NCBI GenBank assembly: GCA_030832085.1
Contig: JAURJU010000059.1
Coordinates: forward strand, 48,957 to 112,956
Origin: Chitinophagales bacterium
Lineage (GTDB): Bacteria > Bacteroidota > Bacteroidia > Chitinophagales > Chitinophagaceae
Length of the DNA: 64,000 nt
Reading direction: 5' to 3'
A program made the position numbers and the translations under genes. Within the stretch, counting starts at the first letter, position 1. Every line of letters begins with the position of its first letter. Positions 1 to 8,246 of this stretch are shown one piece after another. Under the pieces are notes generated by a model. The model saw nothing but the letters and a program-made list of their open reading frames with translations, ran no database searches and had not been told where the DNA came from.

Positions 1-1
1 C

Positions 2-508
2 CTTCAACTTTGTCCGGCAGGGATTCCTCAAAAAACACTGTGGAAGGCCGAGGCCATGGCAATGAGCGTTGCAAGAAACTTGGGCTCGCCTGGCATTTTT
101 GCAATCGAAATGTTTGTTGACAGGGATGGCAATGTTTGGGTAAACGAAACGGCTCCAAGGGTTCACAATTCAGGTCACCATACGATTGAAGCGCACTTCA
201 GCTCGCAGTTTGACATGCTTTGGAGAATCATGCTGGATTATCCCTTGGGAAATACCAACATGATCATGTCGTCCATGATGGTCAACCTGCTCGGCGCTGA
301 AGGCTTTGCAGGAAAGACGCGGTATGAGGGGTTGGAAGAAGTGCTCTCGATTCCGGATGTTTTTGTTCACCTCTATGGAAAAACAGAAACCAAACCGGGA
401 AGAAAAATGGGGCATGCCACCATCATCAGCAATGAAAAACAAGAACTGATCCACCAGGCAAACAGGATAAAATCTGCACTGAAGATCAAAGGCGATAAAA
501 CCATCTAA
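2..508 (+). CDS. purK: PurK, C-terminal part (5' end outside window)
   Basis: C-terminal 168 residues of N5-carboxyaminoimidazole ribonucleotide synthase, the ATP-dependent enzyme that carboxylates AIR in purine synthesis. The reading frame is open from base 2, so the gene begins upstream of the window. The visible part carries the ATP-grasp signature around [18 protein letters not shown] and the following [10 protein letters not shown] segment, both typical of PurK substrate and metal binding. The product N5-CAIR is the substrate of PurE, encoded 10 bp downstream, so the two are clearly one operon. The N-terminal preATP-grasp domain cannot be judged here. Confidence 0.93.
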   Translation, partial: LQLCPAGIPQKTLWKAEAMAMSVARNLGSPGIFAIEMFVDRDGNVWVNETAPRVHNSGHHTIEAHFSSQFDMLWRIMLDYPLGNTNMIMSSMMVNLLGAEGFAGKTRYEGLEEVLSIPDVFVHLYGKTETKPGRKMGHATIISNEKQELIHQANRIKSALKIKGDKTI

Positions 509-518
509 AACCATTCAC

Positions 519-1061
519 ATGGCTGCAAGCAAGGCTCCACTCAAAAAGAAACCAATCGTTAGCATCATCATGGGAAGTGACAGTGACCTTCCTGTCATGG
601 TTGCTGCCGCAGACCAGTTGAATGAATTTGGTATTCCATTTGAGCTCACGGTTGTTTCTGCCCACAGGACACCCGAACGCTTGGTGAAGTTTGCGTCTAC
701 AGCATCCAAAAGAGGAATCAAGGTCATCATAGCAGGTGCCGGGGGAGCAGCACACCTGCCGGGCATGGTTGCTTCCATCACCACATTGCCGGTGATTGGG
801 GTTCCCATCAAATCGTCCAACTCCATTGATGGATGGGATTCGGTGCTCTCCATTCTTCAAATGCCCAACGGTATTCCTGTAGCCACAGTTGCACTCAATG
901 GTGCCAAGAATGCCGGTATCCTTGCGGCTTCCATGCTTTCCATCAACAGCAAACCTTTGGAAAAGAAACTCGTCGCCTTCAAAACCAAAATGAAGAACGA
1001 AGTGGGAAAAAAAATAAAGGGGCTGAAGCAAAAAGGATTTGAAAATACATTCGACCAATAA
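519..1061 (+). CDS. purE: N5-carboxyaminoimidazole ribonucleotide mutase PurE
   Basis: Class I PurE, 180 residues, converts N5-CAIR to CAIR in the cytoplasm. The nucleotide-binding GSDSD motif is at residues 19-23, the catalytic histidine segment AHRTPERL starts at 48 (His49), and the GGAAHLPG loop covers 75-82. Length and motif order fit the bacterial class I enzyme that works with PurK. A Lys-rich tail after residue 145 is longer than in the E. coli enzyme. The stop codon TAA shares its last A with the ATG of the next gene, so purK, purE and deoC look co-transcribed. Confidence 0.96.
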   Translation: MAASKAPLKKKPIVSIIMGSDSDLPVMVAAADQLNEFGIPFELTVVSAHRTPERLVKFASTASKRGIKVIIAGAGGAAHLPGMVASITTLPVIGVPIKSSNSIDGWDSVLSILQMPNGIPVATVALNGAKNAGILAASMLSINSKPLEKKLVAFKTKMKNEVGKKIKGLKQKGFENTFDQ

Positions 1062-1735
1062 TGGACCTCGCAAAATACATTGACCATGCTGTGCTTCATC
1101 CTACCGCAACGGACAAGGACCTTGAGAAAGGTTGTGCGGTTGCGCTGAAGTATGGTACAGCCACTGTTTGCGTCAAACCTTGTGCAGTTGCCCGCGCAGC
1201 AGAGCTGCTCAAAGGATCGGGGGTCGGTGTCTGCACGGTGATTGGTTTCCCGCATGGTGGAAACACGACAGACATCAAAGTAATTGAGACCATCGAAGCC
1301 TGCAGAAACGGGGCCACAGAAATTGACATGGTGGTCAACATCGGCAAGGTCATTGGCGGCCAATGGGATGAGGTGGAAAACGAGATTGCCCAAGTGATGG
1401 ATGCTGCCATGGAGCACAATGCCATCCTCAAGGTGATTTTTGAAAATGATTACCTCAACGAAGCACAAATAATACAATTGTGCAAGATCTGTTCAGGCTT
1501 GCACGTGGCCTTTGTAAAAACATCCACCGGATTCGGATACGTGAAGCAGAAGGATGGGAAATTTCTCGCAAAAGGCGCTACCCTGGAAGACCTGAAATTG
1601 ATGCGCGCCAACTGTCCTCCCGAAATTCAAATCAAAGCCTCCGGCGGAATACGCAACCGCGAAGACATGATGGCCGCCATTGAGGCAGGGGCTACAAGGA
1701 TTGGGATGTCGGGGACGGAGGGGGTTTTTGGGTAA
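1061..1735 (+). CDS. deoC: Deoxyribose-phosphate aldolase DeoC
   Basis: 224-residue class I aldolase that splits 2-deoxyribose 5-phosphate into glyceraldehyde 3-phosphate and acetaldehyde. The Schiff-base lysine is Lys153 in FVKTSTGFG, the second active-site lysine is Lys192 in IKASGGIR, and Asp89 in EIDM completes the expected triad. The start codon overlaps the purE stop by one base, giving translational coupling between purine synthesis and nucleoside salvage genes. The TAA stop is followed at once by a G-rich heptanucleotide repeat. Confidence 0.96.
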   Translation: MDLAKYIDHAVLHPTATDKDLEKGCAVALKYGTATVCVKPCAVARAAELLKGSGVGVCTVIGFPHGGNTTDIKVIETIEACRNGATEIDMVVNIGKVIGGQWDEVENEIAQVMDAAMEHNAILKVIFENDYLNEAQIIQLCKICSGLHVAFVKTSTGFGYVKQKDGKFLAKGATLEDLKLMRANCPPEIQIKASGGIRNREDMMAAIEAGATRIGMSGTEGVFG

Positions 1736-1880
1736 GGGACGAGGGGGGATGGAAAAGGGACGAGGGACAGGGGGTGAGGGATGAGGGCTCAAGGGACGAG
1801 GGACAGGGGACGAGGGACGAGGGGGAACAGCCGGTTCAAGGGATGAGGGCTCAAGGGATGAGGGACGAGGGATGGGGGGA
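1736..1880 (+). repeat. G-rich heptanucleotide repeat, copy A
   Basis: About 145 bp of imperfect 7-bp units (GGGACGA, GGGACAG, GGGATGA) filling the whole gap between the convergent genes deoC and bshC. The array starts at the base after the deoC stop. A sub-repeat GGGATGAGGGCTCAAGGGA occurs twice. A non-heptad block GGGGGAACAGCCGG (inside 1815-1834) interrupts it and recurs in copy B near 6753-6773. The spacing of G triplets by four bases fits the G-quadruplex pattern on the deoC sense strand. I see no gene in this stretch. Confidence 0.9.
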
Positions 1881-1889
1881 TGTCCGTTC

Positions 1890-3506
1890 TTAATTTTTTT
1901 CGTTTTCGAAAATGATGACTCCGAATTGTTGCTGGAGGGTCAACGAATGTTTCAGGATGGTTGAAATGAATGAGGGGCCGTATTGTGCGTAGTAGGGCAT
2001 GAAATTATCGACGCGTTCTTGGAGGGAATTGTTGGGAAACAATTCTGCTTTCAGTTTCCAGATGCGTTGGAGCTGAATGGATTGTTTTTTGCGTTCTGCC
2101 TTCAACATTTTCTTTTCCAGTATTTCCAGCTTTTTCAAGTGGTCCACTTCCAACGAATGCACATGCTGCACAAGGGTTTTGTCGATTTCGGCTGCCCGCC
2201 TTCTCAAATGATTGAACAACGCACGGCTTTCCTTTTCTTCAGTCTTCAATGACATTTCAATACCAGCCCAGCGTTGCACCAATGCGTTGGCCAGGGAAGT
2301 TTCTTCCTTGAAAAGGTCTGCATCCTGGATGTCCAATTCTTTCATCTTGTGCGCATGGTTGGCATCCATGATGGTAAAGCTGTTGCGCAAAACCAGCATT
2401 GGAAAAGGAACCTGGTATGCAGCAAAAAGGTCTTTCAACTGCATCCAATACGCCACCTCAGATCCTCCACCCACGAAAAGAACATTGGGAAGAATGGTTT
2501 CCTGGTAGATACCCCGCAGGATCACGTTGGGGCTGAACCTTTCAGGATGGTTGTTGAGCTCTTCAAGGATTTCTGGTTCCGTGAAACGGATGATGGTATC
2601 GTCCACCGTATAGAGGTTTCCTCTTTTGTCAATCCTGTTCCGTATTCCATCCCGCAGGTAAAATAAATTGACAGGCCTTGGGTTCACCTGAAGCTTGTAT
2701 TGCGCTTCCAATTGCATGTTGGTTTTTGCAACCAACGCCTGTGCGGTATTCTGCAAAAGATCGTCCTTGAAAATGGATTTCATTTTTTCCTTGAGCACAG
2801 CATTGTCGGGCTGCAACACCAACAATCCATGGTCACGGAACAATGCGTTGAGGAGCATGAAAGTTCCCTGTGCCATGTCATTCCCCTTTGCATATGCCTT
2901 TCTGAGGATGGAAACCAGTTCCTTTGCATGGGGAAGGTGCGACAGTTCTGCTTCGACCACGTTGATCAAGTCCTGAACACCCTGGTCTGCCTGCATTCTT
3001 CCTACAGCGCCCGTCTGGCTGGTGTTCCAGCGGTATTTTTTCTGGTGAAGGTTGAAGGCCGACAATTCATCAAGGTCATTGTCTTCGCTTCCGATATAAA
3101 AAACCGGAACAAATTTGCAGTCGGGAAAAATTTCAGAAAAATATTTCGACAAGGCGATGACATGCGCCGTCTTGTAAATGAAATACAGGTAACCGGAAAA
3201 AATATTGGGCTGGTGTGCCGTGCAAATGGTGAAGGTATTTTCGGCTGCGAGCAAACCAATGTTCTCATTTTGCAATGACGATGCACCAACATTTGAATAG
3301 GCTTCCCTGAAAACATCCTGTATGCTGCCCCTGTCTGTGGGAAATTTTCTTCTGGCTTCAATCGCAGACAACATGCCCGCTTTGTTGACAGGATGCTGAT
3401 AAAATTGCCGGATGAATGCTCCATCGTCCAGATAGTCGGAAATCAACCGAGAAAACATTCCGGTATCCTTGTAGTCAATGTATCTGCAAGAGGTTTCCAA
3501 TGGCAA
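1890..3506 (-). CDS. bshC: Bacillithiol synthase BshC (cysteine-adding enzyme)
   Basis: 538 residues, the usual length of BshC, which adds cysteine to GlcN-malate to finish bacillithiol, the low-molecular-weight thiol of many Bacteroidota and Firmicutes. The N-terminal Rossmann-like part contains the family segment HQPNIFSGYLYFIYKTAH and then FYIGSEDNDLDEL, equivalent to the conserved glutamate/aspartate motif of BshC. A coiled-coil-rich region with many Lys, Glu and Gln lies at about residues 400-500, as in the known dimer. It lies 25 bp behind rimO on the same strand and is probably read from that transcript. The partner genes bshA and bshB are not in the window. Confidence 0.9.
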   Translation of the reverse strand: MPLETSCRYIDYKDTGMFSRLISDYLDDGAFIRQFYQHPVNKAGMLSAIEARRKFPTDRGSIQDVFREAYSNVGASSLQNENIGLLAAENTFTICTAHQPNIFSGYLYFIYKTAHVIALSKYFSEIFPDCKFVPVFYIGSEDNDLDELSAFNLHQKKYRWNTSQTGAVGRMQADQGVQDLINVVEAELSHLPHAKELVSILRKAYAKGNDMAQGTFMLLNALFRDHGLLVLQPDNAVLKEKMKSIFKDDLLQNTAQALVAKTNMQLEAQYKLQVNPRPVNLFYLRDGIRNRIDKRGNLYTVDDTIIRFTEPEILEELNNHPERFSPNVILRGIYQETILPNVLFVGGGSEVAYWMQLKDLFAAYQVPFPMLVLRNSFTIMDANHAHKMKELDIQDADLFKEETSLANALVQRWAGIEMSLKTEEKESRALFNHLRRRAAEIDKTLVQHVHSLEVDHLKKLEILEKKMLKAERKKQSIQLQRIWKLKAELFPNNSLQERVDNFMPYYAQYGPSFISTILKHSLTLQQQFGVIIFENEKN

Positions 3507-3531
3507 TGGTATGAATATTGTTCTTTAGCGG

Positions 3532-4839
3532 CTACACCAGATCTCCCTCGAGATCATAGTCGTACGCCTTCGTGATGTTAACATCTACAAAGTCTCCTGG
3601 GTTCAGTTTCCTGGAAGAATGCACAATCACCTCATTGTCTACCTCAACACTGTCAAATGCTGTTCTTCCGATATAACGACCTGCTTCCTTTCTGTCAATG
3701 ATGACTTTCAGTGCCTGTCCAATCTTGGCTTGGTTTTTTTCAAAGCTGATGTCTTGTTGAAACGCAATGATTTCCTGGGCGCGTGCTTCCTTTTCCTCGG
3801 CACTCACATTGTCCTCAAGTGCATGTGCAGAGGTATCTTCCTCATGGGAATAGGTAAAAATGCCCACACGATCGAACTGCATCTCTGCGAGAAATGATTT
3901 GACTTCCTCAACATCTTCCCTAGTTTCACCGGGAAATCCTGCAATCAATGTGGTGCGCAAACAAATGTCTGGAATCCTGGAACGAATCTCACCGATCAGG
4001 TCTTTCATTTCCTGCTGGGTAATTTGACGCTTCATGGCCTTGAGCATCTTGTCACTCGCATGCTGCAGTGGAATGTCAAGGTAGTTGCACACCTTGGGTT
4101 CCTCTTTCATCACATCAATGATCTCCAGCGGAAACTTCGTTGGATACGCATAATGCAGCCTGATCCACTCAATGCCCTCAACTGCTGCCAACTTTTTCAA
4201 GAGTTCGGGCAACATTCTTTTTTTATAGAGATCGAGACCGTAATAGGTAAGCTCCTGGGCAATCAACATCAATTCCTTGACACCCATTTTGACCAGCTTT
4301 TCTGCTTCCAAAACCAGCTCTTCCATGGGTTTGCTGCGGTGTTCGCCACGCATGAGTGGGATCGCACAAAACGAACAGGTGCGGTTGCAGCCTTCACTGA
4401 TTTTCATGTATGCATAATGGGAAGGCGTGCTGAGCAAGCGCTCTCCCACCAATTCGGTTTTATAATCCGCATTCAATACGGCAAGCAAGCCTGGCAATTC
4501 CATGGTGCCAAAATAGGCATCCACTTCCGGAATCTCCTCTTCCAGGTTTTGCTTGTAGCGTTCACTCAAACAACCTGTGACATATACCTTGTCCAACTTC
4601 CCCTTCTTCTTTAAATCAACTTGGTCCAAGATGGTATTGATGCTCTCTTCTTTCGCTTTATCAATGAATCCGCAAGTATTCACCACAACAATGTTGTGGT
4701 CGAGTTTTTTATTTTCATGGACCACATCGAAGGCGTTGGCCTGAAGCTGTCCGCTCAACACTTCGCTGTCCACCATATTTTTACTGCACCCCAAGGTGAT
4801 GATGTTGACCTTGTCTTTTTTGATGGTTTTTGATTTCAT
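3532..4839 (-). CDS. rimO: Ribosomal protein S12 methylthiotransferase RimO
   Basis: 435-residue radical-SAM enzyme that methylthiolates the conserved aspartate of ribosomal protein S12. The N-terminal UPF0004 domain holds cluster-binding Cys18, Cys56 and Cys90. The radical-SAM CxxxCxxC motif is Cys151-Cys155-Cys158 in EGCNRTCSFC. A TRAM domain ends the protein (about residues 370-435). The ITLGCSKNMVDSE opening and the absence of a tRNA-type extension favour RimO over MiaB. It lies 93 bp behind ftsY and 25 bp ahead of bshC, all on the minus strand. Confidence 0.95.
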   Translation of the reverse strand: MKSKTIKKDKVNIITLGCSKNMVDSEVLSGQLQANAFDVVHENKKLDHNIVVVNTCGFIDKAKEESINTILDQVDLKKKGKLDKVYVTGCLSERYKQNLEEEIPEVDAYFGTMELPGLLAVLNADYKTELVGERLLSTPSHYAYMKISEGCNRTCSFCAIPLMRGEHRSKPMEELVLEAEKLVKMGVKELMLIAQELTYYGLDLYKKRMLPELLKKLAAVEGIEWIRLHYAYPTKFPLEIIDVMKEEPKVCNYLDIPLQHASDKMLKAMKRQITQQEMKDLIGEIRSRIPDICLRTTLIAGFPGETREDVEEVKSFLAEMQFDRVGIFTYSHEEDTSAHALEDNVSAEEKEARAQEIIAFQQDISFEKNQAKIGQALKVIIDRKEAGRYIGRTAFDSVEVDNEVIVHSSRKLNPGDFVDVNITKAYDYDLEGDLV

Positions 4840-4932
4840 CTAACTGTTCTGTGTAAGTTCTGGTTTTTAAAACAACGCATTCCCGGTTCCCATTGTTCAG
4901 CCTGTTGATGGCGGATGCAGTCACCCTTTCAT

Positions 4933-5889
4933 TTACAGCTTGAACAACCCCTCAACAAATGCTTTCTTATCGAATACGATGAGGTCTGCTGCCTGCTCTC
5001 CCACGCCAATGAATTTCACCGGAATTTTAAATTGATTGGCAATGGCCAATACAATGCCTCCCTTTGCCGTTCCATCGAGCTTGGTGATGGCCAAAGCTGA
5101 AACATCGGTTGCCGCTGAAAAATGCCGGGCCTGTTCTATGGCATTTTGCCCAGTGGTTCCATCCAACACCAGCAATGTTTCATGGGGAGCATCCGGTATA
5201 ACTTTTTGGATGACCCGCTTGATCTTGCTCAACTCTTCCATCAAATGGGCCTTGTTGTGAAGCCTTCCGGCCGTATCAATGATCACAATGTCAACCTCCT
5301 TTGCTATAGCACTGTTCACAGTGTCAAAGGCCACTGAAGCTGGATCGCTGCCCATTTCTTTCTTGACGATGGCGACACCTGCACGTTCGCTCCAAATGGT
5401 CAACTGGTCCACTGCAGCTGCCCGGAAAGTATCGGCAGCACCCAGCATAACCGTTTTCCCGGCTGCCTTGAAATTTGTCGCCAGCTTTCCGATGGTGGTT
5501 GTTTTTCCAACCCCATTCACGCCCACTACCAGCATCACAAAGGGCTTCTTGCCTTCTGGAATATCAAATCTTTTCAAGGTATCATCCGCATCATCCACAA
5601 GGATGGCCCTGATTTCTTCCTGGAGGATTCCATTCAATTCCTCGGTTCCGAGGTACTTGTCTCGGGATACCCTTTCCTGAATTTTTTCAATGATGGCGAG
5701 GGTAGTATCGACACCGACATCTGCAGTAATCAGGGCTTCTTCCAGCTGGTCCAATACCTCATCATCCACCGCTGACTTTCCGGCAATGGCTTTGGTGATG
5801 CGTGAAAAAAATGTTTCACGCGTCTTTTCAAGCCCCTTGTCAAGTTGCTCTTTTTCTTTTTTACCAAAAAGCCTGTCAAAAAATCCCAT
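4933..5889 (-). CDS. ftsY: Signal recognition particle receptor FtsY
   Basis: SRP receptor GTPase (318 residues from the chosen start) that docks ribosome-nascent-chain complexes at the inner membrane. Motifs: G1 GVNGVGKT at 123-130, DTFRAAA, G3 DTAGR at 205-209, G4 TKLDG near 269. An 11-codon in-frame extension upstream (to 5922) exists, but MGFFDRLFGKKEKE is the conserved Bacteroidota start and provides the basic amphipathic membrane-binding segment. The long acidic A domain of E. coli FtsY is absent, as usual in this phylum. The rpmB operon terminator lies upstream, so ftsY needs its own promoter or read-through. Confidence 0.95.
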   Translation of the reverse strand: MGFFDRLFGKKEKEQLDKGLEKTRETFFSRITKAIAGKSAVDDEVLDQLEEALITADVGVDTTLAIIEKIQERVSRDKYLGTEELNGILQEEIRAILVDDADDTLKRFDIPEGKKPFVMLVVGVNGVGKTTTIGKLATNFKAAGKTVMLGAADTFRAAAVDQLTIWSERAGVAIVKKEMGSDPASVAFDTVNSAIAKEVDIVIIDTAGRLHNKAHLMEELSKIKRVIQKVIPDAPHETLLVLDGTTGQNAIEQARHFSAATDVSALAITKLDGTAKGGIVLAIANQFKIPVKFIGVGEQAADLIVFDKKAFVEGLFKL

Positions 5890-5933
5890 TGCGCTTTGTT
5901 TTGAATGATGCCGCTGCTGCAAACCTACCCTTA

Positions 5934-5970
5934 AAACAAAAGCTGTCCCGCATGGTTAAACGGAACAGCT
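5934..5970 (-). terminator. Terminator of the rpmB-rpmG-DUF4295 operon
   Basis: Inverted repeat 5941-5950 / 5961-5970. Read on the minus strand the stem is AGCTGTTCCG / CGGGACAGCT with one G-U pair and a 10-nt loop, followed by TTTTGTTTT. It lies 25 bp behind the DUF4295 stop and before ftsY, as expected for a factor-independent terminator. Confidence 0.8.
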
Positions 5971-5995
5971 CTTAAAATGATTTACCAGGATAAAT

Positions 5996-6166
5996 TTATT
6001 GGCCAATATAATCCTTGACCTTGTCCTTGTGAATGATGGCCTCCTTGAAAGTATAGGCACCAGTCTTGGGGCTTCTTACAGCCTTGATCACCTTGGTCCA
6101 GTTCTTGGCTTCTGCAGAAGCTTTAAGGTCTTTTACTTTAGCGTTTTTTGAAGCTGTCTTTGCCAT
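5996..6166 (-). CDS. DUF4295 family small basic protein
   Basis: 56-residue basic protein starting MAKTASKNAKVKDLKAS and ending KDKVKDYIGQ. It matches the DUF4295 family, a Bacteroidota-restricted protein encoded directly behind rpmG; its function is unknown and a ribosome-associated role is a guess from position and charge. The start ATG is at 6164-6166, two bases after the rpmG stop, so translation is probably coupled. Eleven of its first 33 residues are Lys or Arg. No cysteines or membrane segment. Confidence 0.88.
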   Translation of the reverse strand: MAKTASKNAKVKDLKASAEAKNWTKVIKAVRSPKTGAYTFKEAIIHKDKVKDYIGQ

Positions 6167-6168
6167 GG

Positions 6169-6351
6169 TTATTTAATTTCTTTGTGAACAGTACATTTCT
6201 TTAGGATGGGGTTGTATTTCTTCAACTCCATACGCTCAGGCGTATTCTTCTTGTTTTTGGTGGTGACATAGCGACTTGTACCTGCCACGCCGCTGGTTTT
6301 GTGCTCTGTGCACTCCAATATCACCTGAACCCTGTTACCTTTCTTGGCCAT
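6169..6351 (-). CDS. rpmG: 50S ribosomal protein L33
   Basis: 60-residue large-subunit protein L33. It starts [19 protein letters not shown] and contains the family core [21 protein letters not shown]. Only single cysteines (in ECTEH and KKCTVH) are seen, so it lacks the two CxxC pairs of a zinc-binding C+ L33. It lies 21 bp behind rpmB and 2 bp ahead of the DUF4295 gene, the standard Bacteroidota order. Confidence 0.97.
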   Translation of the reverse strand: MAKKGNRVQVILECTEHKTSGVAGTSRYVTTKNKKNTPERMELKKYNPILKKCTVHKEIK

Positions 6352-6372
6352 TGCTTTGGTTTATTACGATGA

Positions 6373-6609
6373 TTAAATGCTTACGCCTGAAGCCCTCAAT
6401 TCCTTTACCACACTGTACAGACCATTTTTATTGATGGTGCGGATTGCATCTGAAGAAAGCTTCAATGTAACCCATTTGTCCTCTTCCGCAAGGAAGAAAC
6501 GCTTGGTCTGAAGATTAGGAAGAAAACGACGTTTCGTCTTGATATTTGAATGGGAAACCTTGTTTCCGGTAATCGGCCGCTTTCCTGTAACCTGACATAC
6601 TCGTGCCAT
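6373..6609 (-). CDS. rpmB: 50S ribosomal protein L28
   Basis: 78-residue large-subunit protein L28 with the family start [21 protein letters not shown] followed by [18 protein letters not shown]. First gene of the rpmB-rpmG-DUF4295 operon; a well-formed Bacteroidota promoter lies 22 bp upstream of its ATG. Length is normal. Confidence 0.97.
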   Translation of the reverse strand: MARVCQVTGKRPITGNKVSHSNIKTKRRFLPNLQTKRFFLAEEDKWVTLKLSSDAIRTINKNGLYSVVKELRASGVSI

Positions 6610-6630
6610 AAACTAATTTTTTAGGGAGTG

Positions 6631-6662
6631 CAAATGTAGCGATAAAAATGCAAATGAACAAA
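6631..6662 (-). promoter_or_regulatory. Promoter of the rpmB operon
   Basis: On the minus strand a -7 box TACATTTG (6631-6638) matches TAnnTTTG, and a -33 TTTG (6659-6662) precedes it with a 20-bp spacer, the best match to the Bacteroidota primary-sigma consensus in the window. Transcription would start near 6625, giving a leader of about 15 nt. The bases GCACTCC after the box recur in the tRNA-Ala promoter. Confidence 0.75.
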
Positions 6663-6707
6663 ATAAAAAAGCCCGAAAAGAGATAATCAACAAATATATA
6701 GGCCCAA

Positions 6708-6795
6708 CCCCTAGTCCCTAGTCCCTTGTCCCTCGTCCCCTGTCCCTAGTCCCCGGCTGTTCCCCCCTCGTCCCTTGTCCCTCGTCCCTTGTCCC
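6708..6795 (-). repeat. G-rich heptanucleotide repeat, copy B
   Basis: 88 bp of 7-bp units read on the minus strand as GGGACAA, GGGACGA and GGGACTA. It starts about 9 bp behind the lpdA stop, with the G-rich strand again in the sense direction of the upstream gene. It carries the same non-heptad block GGGGGGAACAGCCGG (6753-6773, reverse strand) as copy A, with one extra G, so the two are homologous elements rather than independent slippage products. Confidence 0.9.
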
Positions 6796-6804
6796 TTTTG
6801 TATT

Positions 6805-8211
6805 CTAAATATCAATCGCCTCCCCATACGCAGCAGCCACAGCCTCTTTCACAGCTTCGCTCATGGTGGGGTGCGGATGAATGGCATTCAGGATCTCGTG
6901 GTGCGTGGTTTCAAGCTTGCGGGCTACTACCACCTCTGCAATCATTTCCGTTACCCCTGCACCAATCATATGGGCGCCGAGGAATTCGCCGTATTTCGCG
7001 TCAAAAACAACCTTTACAAATCCATCGGTGTTTCCTGAAGCACTGGCTTTACCGCTGGCCATGAAGGGGAATTTGCCCACTTTTACCTCATATCCTGCAT
7101 CCTTGGCCGCCTTTTCGGTGAATCCGACAGAGGCGATTTCAGGAGAACAATAGGTACAGCCTGGAATGTTGTTGTAATCGATCACATCAGGTTTGTGGTT
7201 GTATTTTTTCTCAAGATAGCCGATGCTTTCAGCGGCATTGATGCCCTCTTTTCCTGCAACATGGGCAAGCGCCTGACCAGGAGAACAATCCCCGATCGCA
7301 TAGATGCCTGCCACAGAAGTTTGTTGACCCTTGTCCACTACAATCCTGCCCTTCTCCACCTTGATGCCGTTTTCCTCGAGCCCAATGTTTTCAATGTTGG
7401 GAGCAATGCCCACGGCACTCAAAAGAATTTCAGCTTCCAGTATTGATTCGCCTGCTGCATTCTTGACAGTGGCCTTAACCCCATTGCCTGCAGTATCCAC
7501 CTTGGTCACTTCGCTTGAAGTAAGGACGGTAATCCCCTTTTTCTTCAGTTGCTTTTCCAATTCCTTGCTGATGTCAGTATCCTCAACCGGAACAATCCGA
7601 TCCATAAACTCAACAACCGTAACCTTTGTACCCATGCTGTTGTAGAAGTCAGCGAACTCAACACCAATGGCACCACTTCCAACGACAATCATTGACTTGG
7701 GCTGCTGGGGAAGCACCATCGCTTCCCTGTAACCGATGATTTTTTTACCATCCTGGGGAAGGTTTGGAAGCTGGCGGGTCCTCGCTCCGGTGGCGATGAT
7801 GATGTATTTGCCTTCCACCATTTGCTTTTTTCCGTCTGCCGCAGTGACCTCGATCTTGCCCTTTCCGGCAATCTTTCCATATCCCATCACCACATCAATC
7901 TTGTTCTTTTTCATCAGGAACTGAACACCCTTGCTCATTTTATCTGCTACACCACGGCTTCTTTTTACCACGGCCTCAAAATCATGTTCAACACCGGTGC
8001 TTTTGATGCCATAGTCGGCACTGTGCTTCATGTATTCGTATACCTGGGCACTTTTCAACAGCGCTTTTGTGGGAATACAGCCCCAGTTGAGACAAACTCC
8101 ACCAAGACTTTCTTTTTCAATGATGGCCACCTTGAAGCCAAGCTGAGAAGCCCTGATTGCTGCAGGATAACCACCGGGTCCACTACCTAATACAAGAACG
8201 TCATATGCCAT
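6805..8211 (-). CDS. lpdA: Dihydrolipoyl dehydrogenase (E3)
   Basis: 468-residue flavoprotein that reoxidises dihydrolipoyl groups of 2-oxoacid dehydrogenase complexes or the glycine cleavage system with NAD+. FAD-binding GSGPGG is at residues 9-14, the redox-active disulfide is Cys40/Cys45 in GGVCLNWGCIPTK, and the C-terminal HPHPTMSE motif (His447, Glu452) supplies the catalytic base. No lipoyl domain is fused. No E1 or E2 genes are nearby, so it is probably a shared E3. It starts 35 bp behind the phosphodiester glycosidase gene. Confidence 0.95.
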   Translation of the reverse strand: MAYDVLVLGSGPGGYPAAIRASQLGFKVAIIEKESLGGVCLNWGCIPTKALLKSAQVYEYMKHSADYGIKSTGVEHDFEAVVKRSRGVADKMSKGVQFLMKKNKIDVVMGYGKIAGKGKIEVTAADGKKQMVEGKYIIIATGARTRQLPNLPQDGKKIIGYREAMVLPQQPKSMIVVGSGAIGVEFADFYNSMGTKVTVVEFMDRIVPVEDTDISKELEKQLKKKGITVLTSSEVTKVDTAGNGVKATVKNAAGESILEAEILLSAVGIAPNIENIGLEENGIKVEKGRIVVDKGQQTSVAGIYAIGDCSPGQALAHVAGKEGINAAESIGYLEKKYNHKPDVIDYNNIPGCTYCSPEIASVGFTEKAAKDAGYEVKVGKFPFMASGKASASGNTDGFVKVVFDAKYGEFLGAHMIGAGVTEMIAEVVVARKLETTHHEILNAIHPHPTMSEAVKEAVAAAYGEAIDI

Positions 8212-8246
8212 GAGTGAATATTTTAATTGTTGGCGAAATTAATGAT

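Noticed and set aside
486..1073. 195-codon antisense frame over purE
   Set aside because: Mirror of a highly conserved gene, no start context, and composition is that of a shadow frame.
1736..1880. CRISPR array in the repeat between deoC and bshC
   Set aside because: Units are 7 bp with no spacers; no cas genes are present.
2700..3278. 192-codon antisense frame over bshC
   Set aside because: Fully inside a well-supported gene, no family recognised.
4024..4614. 196-codon antisense frame over rimO
   Set aside because: Fully inside rimO; the radical-SAM gene on the other strand has all its motifs.
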